From: Casp-actino8 sp039800005
GTDB lineage: Bacteria > Actinomycetota > Acidimicrobiia > Acidimicrobiales > Ilumatobacteraceae
Direction of reading: 5' to 3'
Length of the DNA stretch: 61,423 bases
Assembly (NCBI GenBank): GCA_039800005.1
Contig: JBDLRN010000016.1
Location: 1-61,423 of the forward strand
A model generated the notes under the pieces. That model saw only the letters and a list, made by a program, of their open reading frames with translations. It ran no database searches and was not told the origin of the DNA. Positions 43,015 to 53,135 of the stretch are shown piece after piece (position 1 is the first letter of the stretch; each line of letters begins with the position of its first letter). The translations under genes and the position numbers were made by a program.

Positions 43015-44533
43015 TCTCGTGGGTCGAATCCGCGTCGTCTGGACCTCGTCGGCGGTGTTGCCGGCGGTCTCGATCTGGTCGGCGGTGTACGCCGCATTGG
43101 TGGTCACCGGGGTGGGTTTCGACACCGGCTACCTGAACTACGGCTGGCAGTTGATCCCGTGGGACGTGCTCACCAGCGATCCGTGGCGGAGTCTCTGGTA
43201 TCTCCACGTGCAGCCGCCGGGTTGGAACCTGTTCCTCGGTGCGCCTTCGTGGATCTCGCCGTTGTCGGACCGCGTCACGGTGCAGGCGCTCATGCTGGTC
43301 GCGGCGCTGCTGGTGGTCGTGTTGGCGGTGCGTCTCGCCGAGCGTCTCGGTCTCGGGCGACGGGCCGCAACTGCCCTCGCACTGGTGGCCACGCTTCATC
43401 CCGAAGTTCTGAAAGGTGCATTCGAACCCAACTACGAACTGGGCGTGGCGGCCCTTCTGCTCGCCGTGTGTCTGGCCGTTCTGCGTCTCGATCGCAACGC
43501 TCGCTTCTCGCGAGCCTTCGTCGTGTTGTCGATCGTGCTCACGGTTCTGGTGATGACGCGCAGTCTCTACCATCCGATTCTGATCCCGTTGATCCTCGTG
43601 CCATTGGGGCTGTGGGGTCGGCGATCGTTCACGCAGCGCGGTCTCGTGGTCGCAGTTCTCGTCCCCCTCGTCGTGGTCGGCGGATGGATGGTGAAGAATC
43701 AAGCCCTCTTCGGCCACGCCAACCTGTCCAGCTGGTTCGGCATGAATCTGCAGCGAGCAGTGATACCCGTGCTCGATCTCGACGAACTCGAGGAGATGTA
43801 CGCCGACGGTGCGGTGTCCGACATCGCCATGATCGGGCCGTTCGGCCGCTATTCGCTGTACGAGTCGGTGGTCGAACCGTGTGAACCGAGCCGCGCCCAT
43901 CGCTCACTCGCCGAGCCGATGCGCACCACCGATCCGGTGAGCCCGAACTTCAACTACGAATGCTTCCTGCCCCTCTTCGATCAGGCCGGCGAGGATGCGT
44001 GGGCGGTCATCCGCGAACATCCCGAGGCCTGGCTCGAAGGCCGACTGTGGTCGTTGCGCACCACGTTCGCGGTGGCCGACCGGCCCGGACAGTCGTCGTC
44101 GATCGTCATGCGCGTCCTCGACGACGTCTATTCCGTCGGCCGTCTCGACTATCGGGGAGTGCTCTCGACGGAGGGGTGGGGGACGCCCATCTACGGTCGA
44201 CTGGTCGCCCCGACCGACTTCGGCCTGATCCTCGTGCCGGTCTACGGCGCTCTCGTGATGGCCGGCGTGGCGACGGCGATTCGTGGACTGCGACGACGGT
44301 CGATGACCGCCGAGGACTGGACGATCGGCCTGGCGTCGTCGCTCGCTCTCTTCACCGTCGTGGTGGGTGCGGTCGCCGAACTCGGTGAGCAATCGCGGTT
44401 CCGCACGGCGGTCGATCCTCTCGCCACGGTGGTGGTCGGCGTCGTCGTCGTTCGTCTCGTGGGCGGTTGGCGAACGCGTCGTGTGACGCGACGGGCGAGC
44501 GGTCAGTCGCAGGCCGAGTCGGTCGGTTCGTAG
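43004..44533 (+). CDS. Polytopic membrane protein, GT-C glycosyltransferase-like
   Basis: The 509-residue protein has about ten hydrophobic helices (LMLVAALLVVVLAVRLAE, VVLSIVLTVLVMTRSLYHPI, LVVAVLVPLVVVGGWMVK) and soluble loops. The arrangement YLHVQPPGWNLFLGAP near the first external loop recalls GT-C enzymes of the PMT/ArnT group, which use lipid-linked sugars. I do not see a decisive catalytic motif. Its ATG overlaps the upstream acyltransferase gene by 11 nt, supporting a joint role in surface polysaccharide modification. It overlaps the convergent membrane-protein gene by 31 nt. Confidence 0.72.
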   Translation: MPTDLVGRIRVVWTSSAVLPAVSIWSAVYAALVVTGVGFDTGYLNYGWQLIPWDVLTSDPWRSLWYLHVQPPGWNLFLGAPSWISPLSDRVTVQALMLVAALLVVVLAVRLAERLGLGRRAATALALVATLHPEVLKGAFEPNYELGVAALLLAVCLAVLRLDRNARFSRAFVVLSIVLTVLVMTRSLYHPILIPLILVPLGLWGRRSFTQRGLVVAVLVPLVVVGGWMVKNQALFGHANLSSWFGMNLQRAVIPVLDLDELEEMYADGAVSDIAMIGPFGRYSLYESVVEPCEPSRAHRSLAEPMRTTDPVSPNFNYECFLPLFDQAGEDAWAVIREHPEAWLEGRLWSLRTTFAVADRPGQSSSIVMRVLDDVYSVGRLDYRGVLSTEGWGTPIYGRLVAPTDFGLILVPVYGALVMAGVATAIRGLRRRSMTAEDWTIGLASSLALFTVVVGAVAELGEQSRFRTAVDPLATVVVGVVVVRLVGGWRTRRVTRRASGQSQAESVGS

Positions 44534-46062
44534 ACGATCGATCCCGTGTCGTCGACGCGGGTCAGTCGGCCGTTGTCGACTTCACGGTCGAGCAAGGCCA
44601 GATCGGCGGCGAAGAACATGGCTTGATCGCTGAGCACCACGGCGCCATCGGCTTCGAGCAACGCGCAGGGAAGCGCGGCGTAGATCGGTTCCACGTCGAC
44701 CGCTTCACCCGTGAGCATCTTCGTCGGGGTGGGCGCGTAAGCCGCTGGAACGCCGGTGTCCCAGTGCACGCCGTCGGCGTCGTTCGAGATCACGATGGCG
44801 GCGCCCGTTGCGACGGCGGCGGTCGAATACGGCTTGGTTCCCGCTTCGTCGCTGAATCGTTCGGTGATCGAGGACGGATCGACGGCGGTCACGACCCAGA
44901 CGAGCACGATCGCGGCGGCTGCGCCGAGCGCTCGACGCGACCCGGGAACGGCCCACACGAGAGCGGCCATGGTGAGGATTCCGCTCGGCAGCATCAAGCG
45001 GTTGTCGGCGATCACGAGTGCGTCGAATCCCATCATCCCGGCGACGAGGCCGGTCGTGACGATGCCCGCCGACATCAAGGCCAACTGGCTGGTGGCCGGA
45101 AGACGACTGCGGCCGCGCAGATAGCCGACGAGAACTGCGGCCAGACCGGCGAGCCAGATCGCCGTCACGATCCAGGCCCACCACGACGGACCTTCTCCGG
45201 TGAAATAGGTGCGACGAAGATCGCCTTGCCGGGAATCGAGCCATCCGCCGACCGAGCGGGTGAACACCTCGACGTCGAGACGATCGAGTCCGCGCCATCC
45301 CGCGTTGTGGCCGCCACCGAACGCCGATGCGAGGAGGATGTTCGCACCGGCCGGGATCATGAGGAGCACGGTTCGCGCGATCGACTCTCGTTTGTCGCCG
45401 GTGCGACGCCAATTTTCCCAGCCGGCCAGCACAGCGAGGGGTGCGCCGATGAAGCGCAGCAACGACGTGGTCACGGCGAGGACGGCCACCGGCCACCACC
45501 GACCGCCGTCGCGGTAGCGCGCCAGAGCGATCACCAGCGCGATCGCCGATGCGCAAAAGAGGGTCTCGGACAGAACACCTTGGGTGACCAGTCGGGTGGT
45601 GGGCAGCGCGACGACGGCGACGCCGAACACCCCCAGCCATGTGAGTCGGAGTCGGTCGGTCCATCGGTCGACGTGATCGTCGTGTCGAGCGACCCGCCCT
45701 CCGATCACGATCAGCGCGGCCACCACGGCGAGCGCCGTCACCACCAGCGTCTGCATCGCCGCCCGAACTCCGATGATCGCCCCCAACGAACCGGCCACGA
45801 GCGGGTACCCGACCGGGAAGTCGACGAAGGGCAGTCGGCCACCGCGGTCGAGGAATTCGGTGGCGTCGAAGTTGGTGAACGACGGCGCGAGGTTCGTGGT
45901 GAACGGTCGGCCCGAAGCCACCGCCTCCGCTCCGCTCCAGTAGGTCACCGTGTCGAGGAGCGGAACGATTCCGTCCCGCAACTGGACGCTGGCGATCGCC
46001 ACGGCGCCGATCGCGGCCAGTCCGCCGGCCCAGTGCTCGGGAGCGAGTCGGAGCCGGCGCAC
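44503..46062 (-). CDS. Polytopic membrane protein of unknown function (GT-C-like)
   Basis: The 519-residue protein has about ten predicted helices (MQTLVVTALAVVAALIVIGG, LFCASAIALVIALARYR, ALGAAAAIVLVWVVTAVDPS) and a C-terminal soluble domain of about 120 residues. The N-terminal external loop has YWSGAEAVASGRPFTTNLAP and LPFVDFPVGYPLVAGSLGAI, the layout of GT39/GT-C glycosyltransferases with an acidic residue in the first loop. Convergent with the previous gene, overlapping it by 31 nt. Substrate unknown; the assignment is weaker than the family resemblance suggests. Confidence 0.7.
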   Translation of the reverse strand: MRRLRLAPEHWAGGLAAIGAVAIASVQLRDGIVPLLDTVTYWSGAEAVASGRPFTTNLAPSFTNFDATEFLDRGGRLPFVDFPVGYPLVAGSLGAIIGVRAAMQTLVVTALAVVAALIVIGGRVARHDDHVDRWTDRLRLTWLGVFGVAVVALPTTRLVTQGVLSETLFCASAIALVIALARYRDGGRWWPVAVLAVTTSLLRFIGAPLAVLAGWENWRRTGDKRESIARTVLLMIPAGANILLASAFGGGHNAGWRGLDRLDVEVFTRSVGGWLDSRQGDLRRTYFTGEGPSWWAWIVTAIWLAGLAAVLVGYLRGRSRLPATSQLALMSAGIVTTGLVAGMMGFDALVIADNRLMLPSGILTMAALVWAVPGSRRALGAAAAIVLVWVVTAVDPSSITERFSDEAGTKPYSTAAVATGAAIVISNDADGVHWDTGVPAAYAPTPTKMLTGEAVDVEPIYAALPCALLEADGAVVLSDQAMFFAADLALLDREVDNGRLTRVDDTGSIVYEPTDSACD

Positions 46063-46103
46063 ACGGTGAGTCTGGCAGGTGGCCGACCTGCCAACATGGC
46101 CTC

Positions 46104-46922
46104 ATGTCCGTCGACGATCGTGTTTCCGTGTCCATCAATGGGGGAGTTGCCGACGTGCGACTCAACCGCCCCGACAAGCGCAACGCCCTCGATGGCGAGA
46201 TGTTCCAGGGTCTCGCGCGCGTCGGTGAGCGGCTGAAGTCGGAGAAGGGGGTGCGCGTCGTGGTGCTCTCGGGCGAGGGCTCGTCGTTCTGCGCCGGTCT
46301 CGACTTCGGTTCGTTCCAGCAGATGGCCGGCGGTGCGACGGCTTCCGACGACGCCGGCAACCCGGGCAGCATGGCCGAAGGGCGGATCACTCACCTCGGT
46401 CAGCAGGTGTCGTGGGTGTGGCAGGAAATCCCGGTGCCGGTGATCGCTGCCGTGCACGGCCACGCCCTCGGCGGTGGCATCCAGATCGCTCTCGGAGCCG
46501 ACATTCGCATCGTGCATCCCGACACGCAGATGTCGGTGCGCGAGATCCACTGGGGTCTGGTTCCCGACATGACCGGATCGTTGGTGTTGTCGCGTCTCGT
46601 TCGTCCTGACATCGCCAAGGAATTGGTGTTCACGGCGCGCGTGTTCTCGGGCCGCGAAGCCTTCGACCTCGGACTGGCCACCCGTCTGTCCGACGATCCT
46701 CGGGCCGATGCGTTGGCGATGGCGACCGAGATCGCCGGCCGCAGCCCCGACGCGGTCCGTGGCGCCAAGGCCCTCTTGAACCAGATGTTCCACGCCGGTG
46801 CGGCCGAGCAATTCGCCGCCGAACGGCGGATCATCGGCAGCCTCATCGGCCGGCCGAACCAAGTGGAGGCCGTGATGTCCAACTTCGAGAAGCGGGACGC
46901 AGTCTTCGCCGACCCGGTGTGA
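46104..46922 (+). CDS. Enoyl-CoA hydratase/isomerase family protein
   Basis: The 272-residue crotonase-fold protein has VRLNRPDKRNALDGEMFQGL, the oxyanion hole segments SSFCAGLDFGSF and GHALGGGIQIALGADI, and SVREIHWGLVPDMTG. Compared with enoyl-CoA hydratase, the first catalytic Glu (144) aligns with Gln, while the second Glu (REIHWG) is kept. An Asp follows in LVPDMTG, the position used by dienoyl-CoA isomerases. An isomerase-type reaction is therefore as likely as hydration. Neighbours give no pathway. Confidence 0.88.
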   Translation: MSVDDRVSVSINGGVADVRLNRPDKRNALDGEMFQGLARVGERLKSEKGVRVVVLSGEGSSFCAGLDFGSFQQMAGGATASDDAGNPGSMAEGRITHLGQQVSWVWQEIPVPVIAAVHGHALGGGIQIALGADIRIVHPDTQMSVREIHWGLVPDMTGSLVLSRLVRPDIAKELVFTARVFSGREAFDLGLATRLSDDPRADALAMATEIAGRSPDAVRGAKALLNQMFHAGAAEQFAAERRIIGSLIGRPNQVEAVMSNFEKRDAVFADPV

Positions 46923-46951
46923 CCATCGGGACATCGGGCCCCCGCACATGG

Positions 46952-46981
46952 TTGGCGGGTCCGATCGGTCCCACCTACACT
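46952..46981 (+). promoter_or_regulatory. Likely sigma-70-type promoter of gltBD
   Basis: A -35 TTGGCG (46952-46957) and -10 TACACT (46976-46981) are separated by 18 bp, about 70 nt before gltB. Confidence 0.45.
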
Positions 46982-47054
46982 TCGAGAGCCGTTCGGGCCA
47001 GCGTCGTCCCGGGGGCCACCAACAAGCGTTGTCCGTGGACCCGAGAGAGTGACG

Positions 47055-50000
47055 ATGAGCATCCCTGTGAACGAGTTCGGCCTGCCTCAGGCCATTGGCT
47101 TGTACGACCCCCGTTTCGAACACGACGCCTGTGGCGTCTCGTTCGTGGCCGACATCCACGGCCGCGCCAGCCACGACATCGTGATGACCGGCCTGGGCGC
47201 CCTCTGCAACCTCGAACATCGAGGCGCGACAGGTGCCGAAGTCGACACCGGAGACGGAGCCGGAGTCCTGCTGCAGGTTCCCGACCGCTTCTTGCGGGGC
47301 GTGGTGTCGTTCGAACTTCCGCCGGCCGGCCAGTACGCGGTCGGCGTCGGCTTCCTGCCCGCTGATCCGTCGGATGCCGAGAAGGCCCAGTCGTCGATCG
47401 AATCGATCGTCGCCGACGAAGGTCTGCGCGTCCTCGGCTGGCGCGACGTTCCGGTCGACCCCACGACCCTCGGAGCCACCGCCCGACGGGTGATGCCGAC
47501 CTTCCGTCAGTTGTTCGTGAGCGATCCGGCCGGCGCGCAGGGGATCGACCTCGATCGCAAGGTGTTCGTGGCCCGCAAGCGCATCGAGCACGACCTGCCG
47601 ATCGAGCAGAAGACCTATTTCCCGTCGTTGTCGAGTCGGACCATCGTCTACAAGGGCATGTTCACCACGCCGCAGCTCGGCGCGTTCTACACCGAGTTGG
47701 CCGACGAGCGCGTCGAGAGCGCGCTCGCCCTCGTGCACAGTCGCTTCTCGACCAACACCTTCCCGTCGTGGCCTCTCGCGCACCCGTATCGCTTCATCGC
47801 CCACAACGGTGAGATCAACACGGTGCAGGGCAACCGCAACTGGATGCGGACCCGTGAGGCGCTTCTCGCGTCCGACCTGATCCCGGGTCTCGAGCGGGCC
47901 TTCCCGATCTGCACCCCGGGCGGCAGTGACTCGGCGAGTTTCGACGAAGTGCTCGAACTGCTTCATCTCGGTGGTCGCTCGTTGCCTCACGCGGTGCTGA
48001 TGATGATCCCGGAGGCCTGGGAGAACCACGAGACGATGGACGCCGACAAGCGCGCCTTCTATCGGTTCCACTCGTCGCTCATGGAGCCGTGGGACGGCCC
48101 GGCCAGCGTGGCGTTCACCGACGGAACGGTGATCGGCGCCGTTCTCGACCGCAACGGTCTGCGCCCCAGTCGTTACTGGGTGATGTCGGACGGACTCGTG
48201 GTCATGGCGTCGGAAGTGGGCGTGATCGACGTCGACCAGTCGAAGGTCGTGAAGAAGGGTCGTCTGCAGCCCGGACGCATGTTCCTCATCGACACCGCGC
48301 AGGGGCGCATCGTCGACGACGAGGAGATCAAGCAGCAGCTCGCCACCGCCGAACCGTACGCCGAATGGCTCGCCGATGGTCTGGTCGAGTTCGACGATCT
48401 GCCCCGACGCGAACACGTCGTGTACAGCCACACGAGTGTTCTGCGCCGTCAGCAGACCTTCGGCTACACGCACGAGGAGATGAAGGTCATCCTGGCGCCC
48501 ATGGCCAAGACCGGCGCCGAACCCATCGGCTCGATGGGCACCGACACGCCGATCGCCGTACTGTCCGACCGACCGCGACTGTTGTTCGACTACTTCCAGC
48601 AGCTCTTCGCCCAGGTGACCAATCCTCCGCTCGACGCGATTCGCGAAGAGGTCGTCACCAGCGTGGGATCGACCATCGGGCCGGAGGGCAACCTGCTCGA
48701 TCCCGGCCCGTCGAGTTGCCGCCAATTGGTGCTGCCGTTCCCGGTGATCGACAACGACGAACTCGCTCGCATCGTGCACGCCGACGACGACGGGGCGTTC
48801 CCCGAACTCCACGCTCACGTGGTGACGGGTCTGTATCGCGTCGCCGGGGGAGGAGACGCGCTGCGGAGCGCGCTGAACGAGATCTGCGCCGAGGTGTCGT
48901 CGGCCATCGAGGCCGGAGCGCGGGTCGTCGTGCTCTCGGATCGCAACAGCGACGAAGTGCTCGCGCCGATCCCGTCACTGCTTCTCACGTCGGCCGTGCA
49001 CCACCATCTCGTCCGCGAGAAGAAGCGCACGCAGTGCGGTCTGATCGTCGAATGCGGCGACGCCCGCGAGGTCCATCACATGGCGCTCCTCATCGGGTAC
49101 GGCGCCGGGGCCGTGAATCCCTATCTGGCCTTCGAGTCGATCGAGGACATGATCCGCGAGGGCCAGCACGGACTCGGCGACGTCGATCCGGTGACCGCGG
49201 TCAAGAAGTACATCAAGGCCTCCGGCAAGGGAGTGCTGAAGATCATGTCGAAGATGGGTGTGAGCACGGTGGCGTCGTACACCGGTGCGCAGATCTTCGA
49301 GGCGATCGGACTCGGACGCGAATTGATCGACGACTTCTTCACCGGCACGGTCAGTCGTCTGGGCGGTGTGGGGCTCGACGAGATCGCGCGCGAAGTCGCG
49401 ATGCGTCACGCCACTGCGCACCCGGCCAATCCCGAGCACCGTGCGCACCGCAAGCTCGAGCTCGGCGGCGAGTATCAGTGGCGTCGCGAGGGCGAGTACC
49501 ACCTCTTCAACCCCGAGACCGTGTATCGCCTCCAGCACAGCACGCGCGCCAAGCGCTACGACGTCTTCAAGCAATACACCAAGGCCGTCGACGATCAATC
49601 GAAGCACCTCGCGACATTGCGCGGTCTCTTCGAACTGCGACGCGGTGTGCGGCCGGCAGTGCCGATCGAGGAAGTGGAGTCGGTGTCGTCGATCGTGCAT
49701 CGGTTCTCGACCGGAGCGATGAGCTACGGGTCGATCTCGGCCGAGGCGCACGAGACGCTCGCCGTGGCCATGAATCGCATCGGCGGCAAGAGCAACACGG
49801 GCGAAGGCGGCGAGGACTCCGATCGTCTCCACGACCCCGAACGCCGCTCGGCGATCAAGCAAGTGGCGTCGGGTCGCTTCGGTGTCACGAGCGAATACCT
49901 CACCAACGCCGACGATCTGCAGATCAAGATGGCCCAGGGCGCCAAGCCCGGTGAGGGTGGACAGCTGCCCGGCCACAAGGTGTATCCGTGGGTCGCCAAG

Positions 50001-51617
50001 ACTCGTCATTCGACGCCGGGTGTGGGCCTCATCAGTCCGCCGCCGCACCACGACATCTACTCCATCGAAGATCTGAAGCAGCTCATCCACGACCTCAAGA
50101 ACTCCAACCCGTCGGCACGTGTGCACGTGAAGTTGGTGGCCGAGGTCGGTGTGGGCACGGTCGCGGCGGGAGTGAGCAAGGCCAAGGCCGACGTGGTGCT
50201 GATCTCGGGTCACGACGGTGGCACGGGTGCGTCACCCCTCACCTCGTTGAAGCATGCGGGTGCGCCGTGGGAACTCGGTCTGGCCGAGACCCAGCAGACA
50301 CTTCTGCTGAACGGCCTGCGTGACCGCATCGTCGTGCAGGCCGACGGCCAGATGAAGACCGGCCGCGACGTCGTGATCGCCGCTCTGCTCGGCGCCGAAG
50401 AGTTCGGTTTCGCCACTGCGCCACTCGTGGTGAGCGGGTGCATCATGATGCGCGTCTGCCACCTCGACACCTGTCCGGTCGGCATCGCCACGCAGAACCC
50501 GGAACTCCGCAAGCGCTTCTCGGGTCAGCCCGAGTTCGTGGTCAACTTCTTCGAGTTCATCGCCGAGGAAGTGCGCGAACTCATGGCCGAACTCGGGTTC
50601 CGAACCATCGAGGAGATGGTCGGTCACAGCGAGTTCCTCGACACCAAGCCGGCCCTCGATCATTGGAAGGCGCGGGGACTCGACCTGGCGCCCGTTCTGG
50701 CGCCGGCGCAGAATCCGTACGCCCAGACGATGCACCAGAGTGTCGTTCAGGACCACGGGCTGTCGGAAGCACTCGACGTCGAGCTGATCGCCGAGGCGCG
50801 CTCGGCGATCGAGAACGGCACGCCGGTGCGCATCAACAAGGCGATCCGCAACGTCAACCGAACGGTGGGCACCATGCTCGGCCACGAGGTGACCAAGCGA
50901 TGGAAGGGAGCCGGTCTGCCGGCCGGAACCATCAGCATCGACTTCCGCGGATCGGCCGGCCAGAGCTTCGGAGCGTTCGTTCCGGCCGGAGTCGCCATGC
51001 GACTCGAGGGCGACGCCAACGACTATCTCGGCAAAGGACTGTCGGGTGGACGGCTCGTCGTACGTCCCGATCGTGATTCGACGCTGGTGGCCGAAGACAA
51101 CGTGATCGCCGGCAACGTGATCGGCTACGGCGCGACGAGTGGCGAGATCTATCTTCGCGGCATGGTGGGCGAACGCTTCTGCGTGCGCAACTCGGGCGCC
51201 ACCGCAGTGGTCGAAGGCGTGGGCGATCACGCGTGCGAGTACATGACCGGTGGACGTGTCGTGGTGCTCGGCGCGACCGGCCGCAACTTCGCGGCGGGCA
51301 TGTCGGGTGGTGTGGCGTACGTGTACGACCCGCACGAAGTGTTCGCGGCCAAGGTCAACTACGAACTCGTCGCTCTCGAACCACTCGAGTCGGCCGATCT
51401 CGACTTCTTGCGTACGACGATCACCGATCACGTCGAGGAGACCGCGAGTGCGGTCGGCAGTCGTATTCTCGACGCGTGGGACGCCGAGGTGTCGCACTTC
51501 CGCAAGGTGATGCCGCGCGACTACAAGCGGGTGCTCGCCGTGCTCGAATCGGCACTCGAGAAGGGCTGGTCGGAGGACGAGACGTTGCGTCACGTGATGG
51601 AGGTGTCCAATGGGTGA
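47055..51617 (+). CDS. gltB: Glutamate synthase (NADPH) large subunit
   Basis: The enzyme of about 1520 residues transfers glutamine amide nitrogen to 2-oxoglutarate. The class II glutaminase nucleophile is Cys26 (FEHDACGVSF), exposed after propeptide removal. The glutaminase domain shows RFSTNTFPSWPLAHPYRFI and HNGEINTVQGNRNWM. The synthase domain binds FMN (AEVGVGTVAAGVSKAKADVV, SGHDGGTGASPLTSLKHAG) and a 3Fe-4S cluster (MMRVCHLDTCPVGIATQNP). The C-terminal beta-helix has GGRLVVRPD and GGRVVVLGATGRNFAAGMSGG. ATG 47055 follows GAGAG by 7 nt; GTG 47049 is an alternative. gltD overlaps its stop by 8 nt. Confidence 0.98.
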   Translation: MSIPVNEFGLPQAIGLYDPRFEHDACGVSFVADIHGRASHDIVMTGLGALCNLEHRGATGAEVDTGDGAGVLLQVPDRFLRGVVSFELPPAGQYAVGVGFLPADPSDAEKAQSSIESIVADEGLRVLGWRDVPVDPTTLGATARRVMPTFRQLFVSDPAGAQGIDLDRKVFVARKRIEHDLPIEQKTYFPSLSSRTIVYKGMFTTPQLGAFYTELADERVESALALVHSRFSTNTFPSWPLAHPYRFIAHNGEINTVQGNRNWMRTREALLASDLIPGLERAFPICTPGGSDSASFDEVLELLHLGGRSLPHAVLMMIPEAWENHETMDADKRAFYRFHSSLMEPWDGPASVAFTDGTVIGAVLDRNGLRPSRYWVMSDGLVVMASEVGVIDVDQSKVVKKGRLQPGRMFLIDTAQGRIVDDEEIKQQLATAEPYAEWLADGLVEFDDLPRREHVVYSHTSVLRRQQTFGYTHEEMKVILAPMAKTGAEPIGSMGTDTPIAVLSDRPRLLFDYFQQLFAQVTNPPLDAIREEVVTSVGSTIGPEGNLLDPGPSSCRQLVLPFPVIDNDELARIVHADDDGAFPELHAHVVTGLYRVAGGGDALRSALNEICAEVSSAIEAGARVVVLSDRNSDEVLAPIPSLLLTSAVHHHLVREKKRTQCGLIVECGDAREVHHMALLIGYGAGAVNPYLAFESIEDMIREGQHGLGDVDPVTAVKKYIKASGKGVLKIMSKMGVSTVASYTGAQIFEAIGLGRELIDDFFTGTVSRLGGVGLDEIAREVAMRHATAHPANPEHRAHRKLELGGEYQWRREGEYHLFNPETVYRLQHSTRAKRYDVFKQYTKAVDDQSKHLATLRGLFELRRGVRPAVPIEEVESVSSIVHRFSTGAMSYGSISAEAHETLAVAMNRIGGKSNTGEGGEDSDRLHDPERRSAIKQVASGRFGVTSEYLTNADDLQIKMAQGAKPGEGGQLPGHKVYPWVAKTRHSTPGVGLISPPPHHDIYSIEDLKQLIHDLKNSNPSARVHVKLVAEVGVGTVAAGVSKAKADVVLISGHDGGTGASPLTSLKHAGAPWELGLAETQQTLLLNGLRDRIVVQADGQMKTGRDVVIAALLGAEEFGFATAPLVVSGCIMMRVCHLDTCPVGIATQNPELRKRFSGQPEFVVNFFEFIAEEVRELMAELGFRTIEEMVGHSEFLDTKPALDHWKARGLDLAPVLAPAQNPYAQTMHQSVVQDHGLSEALDVELIAEARSAIENGTPVRINKAIRNVNRTVGTMLGHEVTKRWKGAGLPAGTISIDFRGSAGQSFGAFVPAGVAMRLEGDANDYLGKGLSGGRLVVRPDRDSTLVAEDNVIAGNVIGYGATSGEIYLRGMVGERFCVRNSGATAVVEGVGDHACEYMTGGRVVVLGATGRNFAAGMSGGVAYVYDPHEVFAAKVNYELVALEPLESADLDFLRTTITDHVEETASAVGSRILDAWDAEVSHFRKVMPRDYKRVLAVLESALEKGWSEDETLRHVMEVSNG

Positions 51618-53061
51618 GACCACGGGCTTTTTGAAGTGGGACCGCGAAGGGCCCTCGCGTCGTCCGGTTCCCGTGCGTTTGCGGGACTGGAAAGAGGTGT
51701 ACGAACCGTTCGACCGTGAGGCGTTGAAGCGGCAGGCAGGTCGTTGCATGGACTGTGGTATCCCGTTCTGCAACAACGGTTGTCCGCTCGGCAACTTGAT
51801 TCCCGACTGGAACGACCTCGTCTACCGCGAGCACTGGCGCGAAGCGATCGATCGTCTGCACGCGACCAACAACTTCCCGGAGTTCACCGGTCGCCTTTGT
51901 CCGGCACCGTGCGAATCGGCCTGTGTGCTCGGCATCAACGCCGATCCGGTGGCGATCAAGCAGGTCGAGGTGGAGATCGTCGATCGCGCCTGGGCCGAGG
52001 GCTGGGTCGTTCCGCAGATGCCGAGTGTGAAGACCGGTCGTCGAGTGGCCGTGATCGGATCGGGGCCGGCTGGTCTCGCCGCCGCTCAGCAGTTGACACG
52101 GGCGGGCCACGAGGTGGTCGTCCTCGAACGATCCGACCGCATCGGCGGTCTGCTTCGTTACGGCATCCCCGAGTTCAAGATGGAGAAGAGTCACGTCGAT
52201 CGTCGCCTGGCCCAGATGGAGGCCGAGGGGACCGAGTTCCGCACCAATGCGATCGTCGGTCAGAACGTCGACATCGACGTGCTCGTCGCGTCGCACGATG
52301 CCGTCGTGTTGGCGTGCGGTGCCACGGCGTGGCGCGATCTTCCGATCCCCGGACGGGAACTCGGCGGAATCCATCAGGCGATGGAGTATCTGCCGTACGC
52401 CAACCGCGTGCAGGAGGGTGATCTTTCCGAGTCGCCGATCGACGTGAAGGGTCGTCACGTAGTGATCATCGGTGGCGGTGACACCGGCGCCGACTGTCTC
52501 GGCACGGCGCATCGTCAAGGGGCGGCCTCGGTGACGCAACTCGAGATCATGCCTCGTCCGCCGGAGTCGCGTTCCAATGGCAATCCGTGGCCGCAGTACT
52601 CGATGGTGTACCGCGTGTCGTCGGCGCACGAAGAGGGTGGCGAGCGCATCTACAGCGTCAACACCGAGCGGTTCGTCGACGACGGCAACGGCCGGGTTCG
52701 CGCACTGTTGATCCACGAGGTCGAGATGAAGGACGGCAAGTTCGTGAAGGTCGAAGGAACCGATCGCGAATTGCCGGCCGACTATGTCTTCCTCGCGCTC
52801 GGTTTCGTCGGTCCCGAGAAGGGCGGCTGGCTCGATCGTCTCGGCGTCGATTTCGACGAGCGTGGCAACGTGAAACGCGACGACTCGTACATGTCGTCGG
52901 TGCCGGGTGTGTTCGTGGCCGGTGACATGGGCCGTGGTCAGAGCCTCATCGTGTGGGCGATCGCCGAGGGGCGCGCGTGTGCCGCCGGGGTCGATCGTTT
53001 CCTGCTCGGGGATTCGTCGTTGCCCGTGCCGGTGCGTCCCACCGATCGCCCCCTCGTGTGA
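51610..53061 (+). CDS. gltD: Glutamate synthase (NADPH) small subunit
   Basis: The 483-residue FAD protein passes electrons from NADPH to GltB. The N-terminal cysteine-rich region for [4Fe-4S] clusters includes CMDCGIPFCNNGCPLGN and CPAPCESACVLG. The FAD Rossmann motif is VIGSGPAGLAAAQQLTRAG and the NADPH motif VIIGGGDTGADC. The C-terminal FAD motif is VPGVFVAGDMGRGQSLIVWA. It overlaps gltB by 8 nt, which implies balanced expression. A LysM lipoprotein gene follows 75 nt downstream. Confidence 0.98.
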   Translation: MGETTGFLKWDREGPSRRPVPVRLRDWKEVYEPFDREALKRQAGRCMDCGIPFCNNGCPLGNLIPDWNDLVYREHWREAIDRLHATNNFPEFTGRLCPAPCESACVLGINADPVAIKQVEVEIVDRAWAEGWVVPQMPSVKTGRRVAVIGSGPAGLAAAQQLTRAGHEVVVLERSDRIGGLLRYGIPEFKMEKSHVDRRLAQMEAEGTEFRTNAIVGQNVDIDVLVASHDAVVLACGATAWRDLPIPGRELGGIHQAMEYLPYANRVQEGDLSESPIDVKGRHVVIIGGGDTGADCLGTAHRQGAASVTQLEIMPRPPESRSNGNPWPQYSMVYRVSSAHEEGGERIYSVNTERFVDDGNGRVRALLIHEVEMKDGKFVKVEGTDRELPADYVFLALGFVGPEKGGWLDRLGVDFDERGNVKRDDSYMSSVPGVFVAGDMGRGQSLIVWAIAEGRACAAGVDRFLLGDSSLPVPVRPTDRPLV

Positions 53062-53135
53062 CGGCTCGTGTGATCACTCCTTCTCGGAGCGACCCTGCCA
53101 CCTCGGAACGACCGTCGAGAACTAGATTGTGGGCC

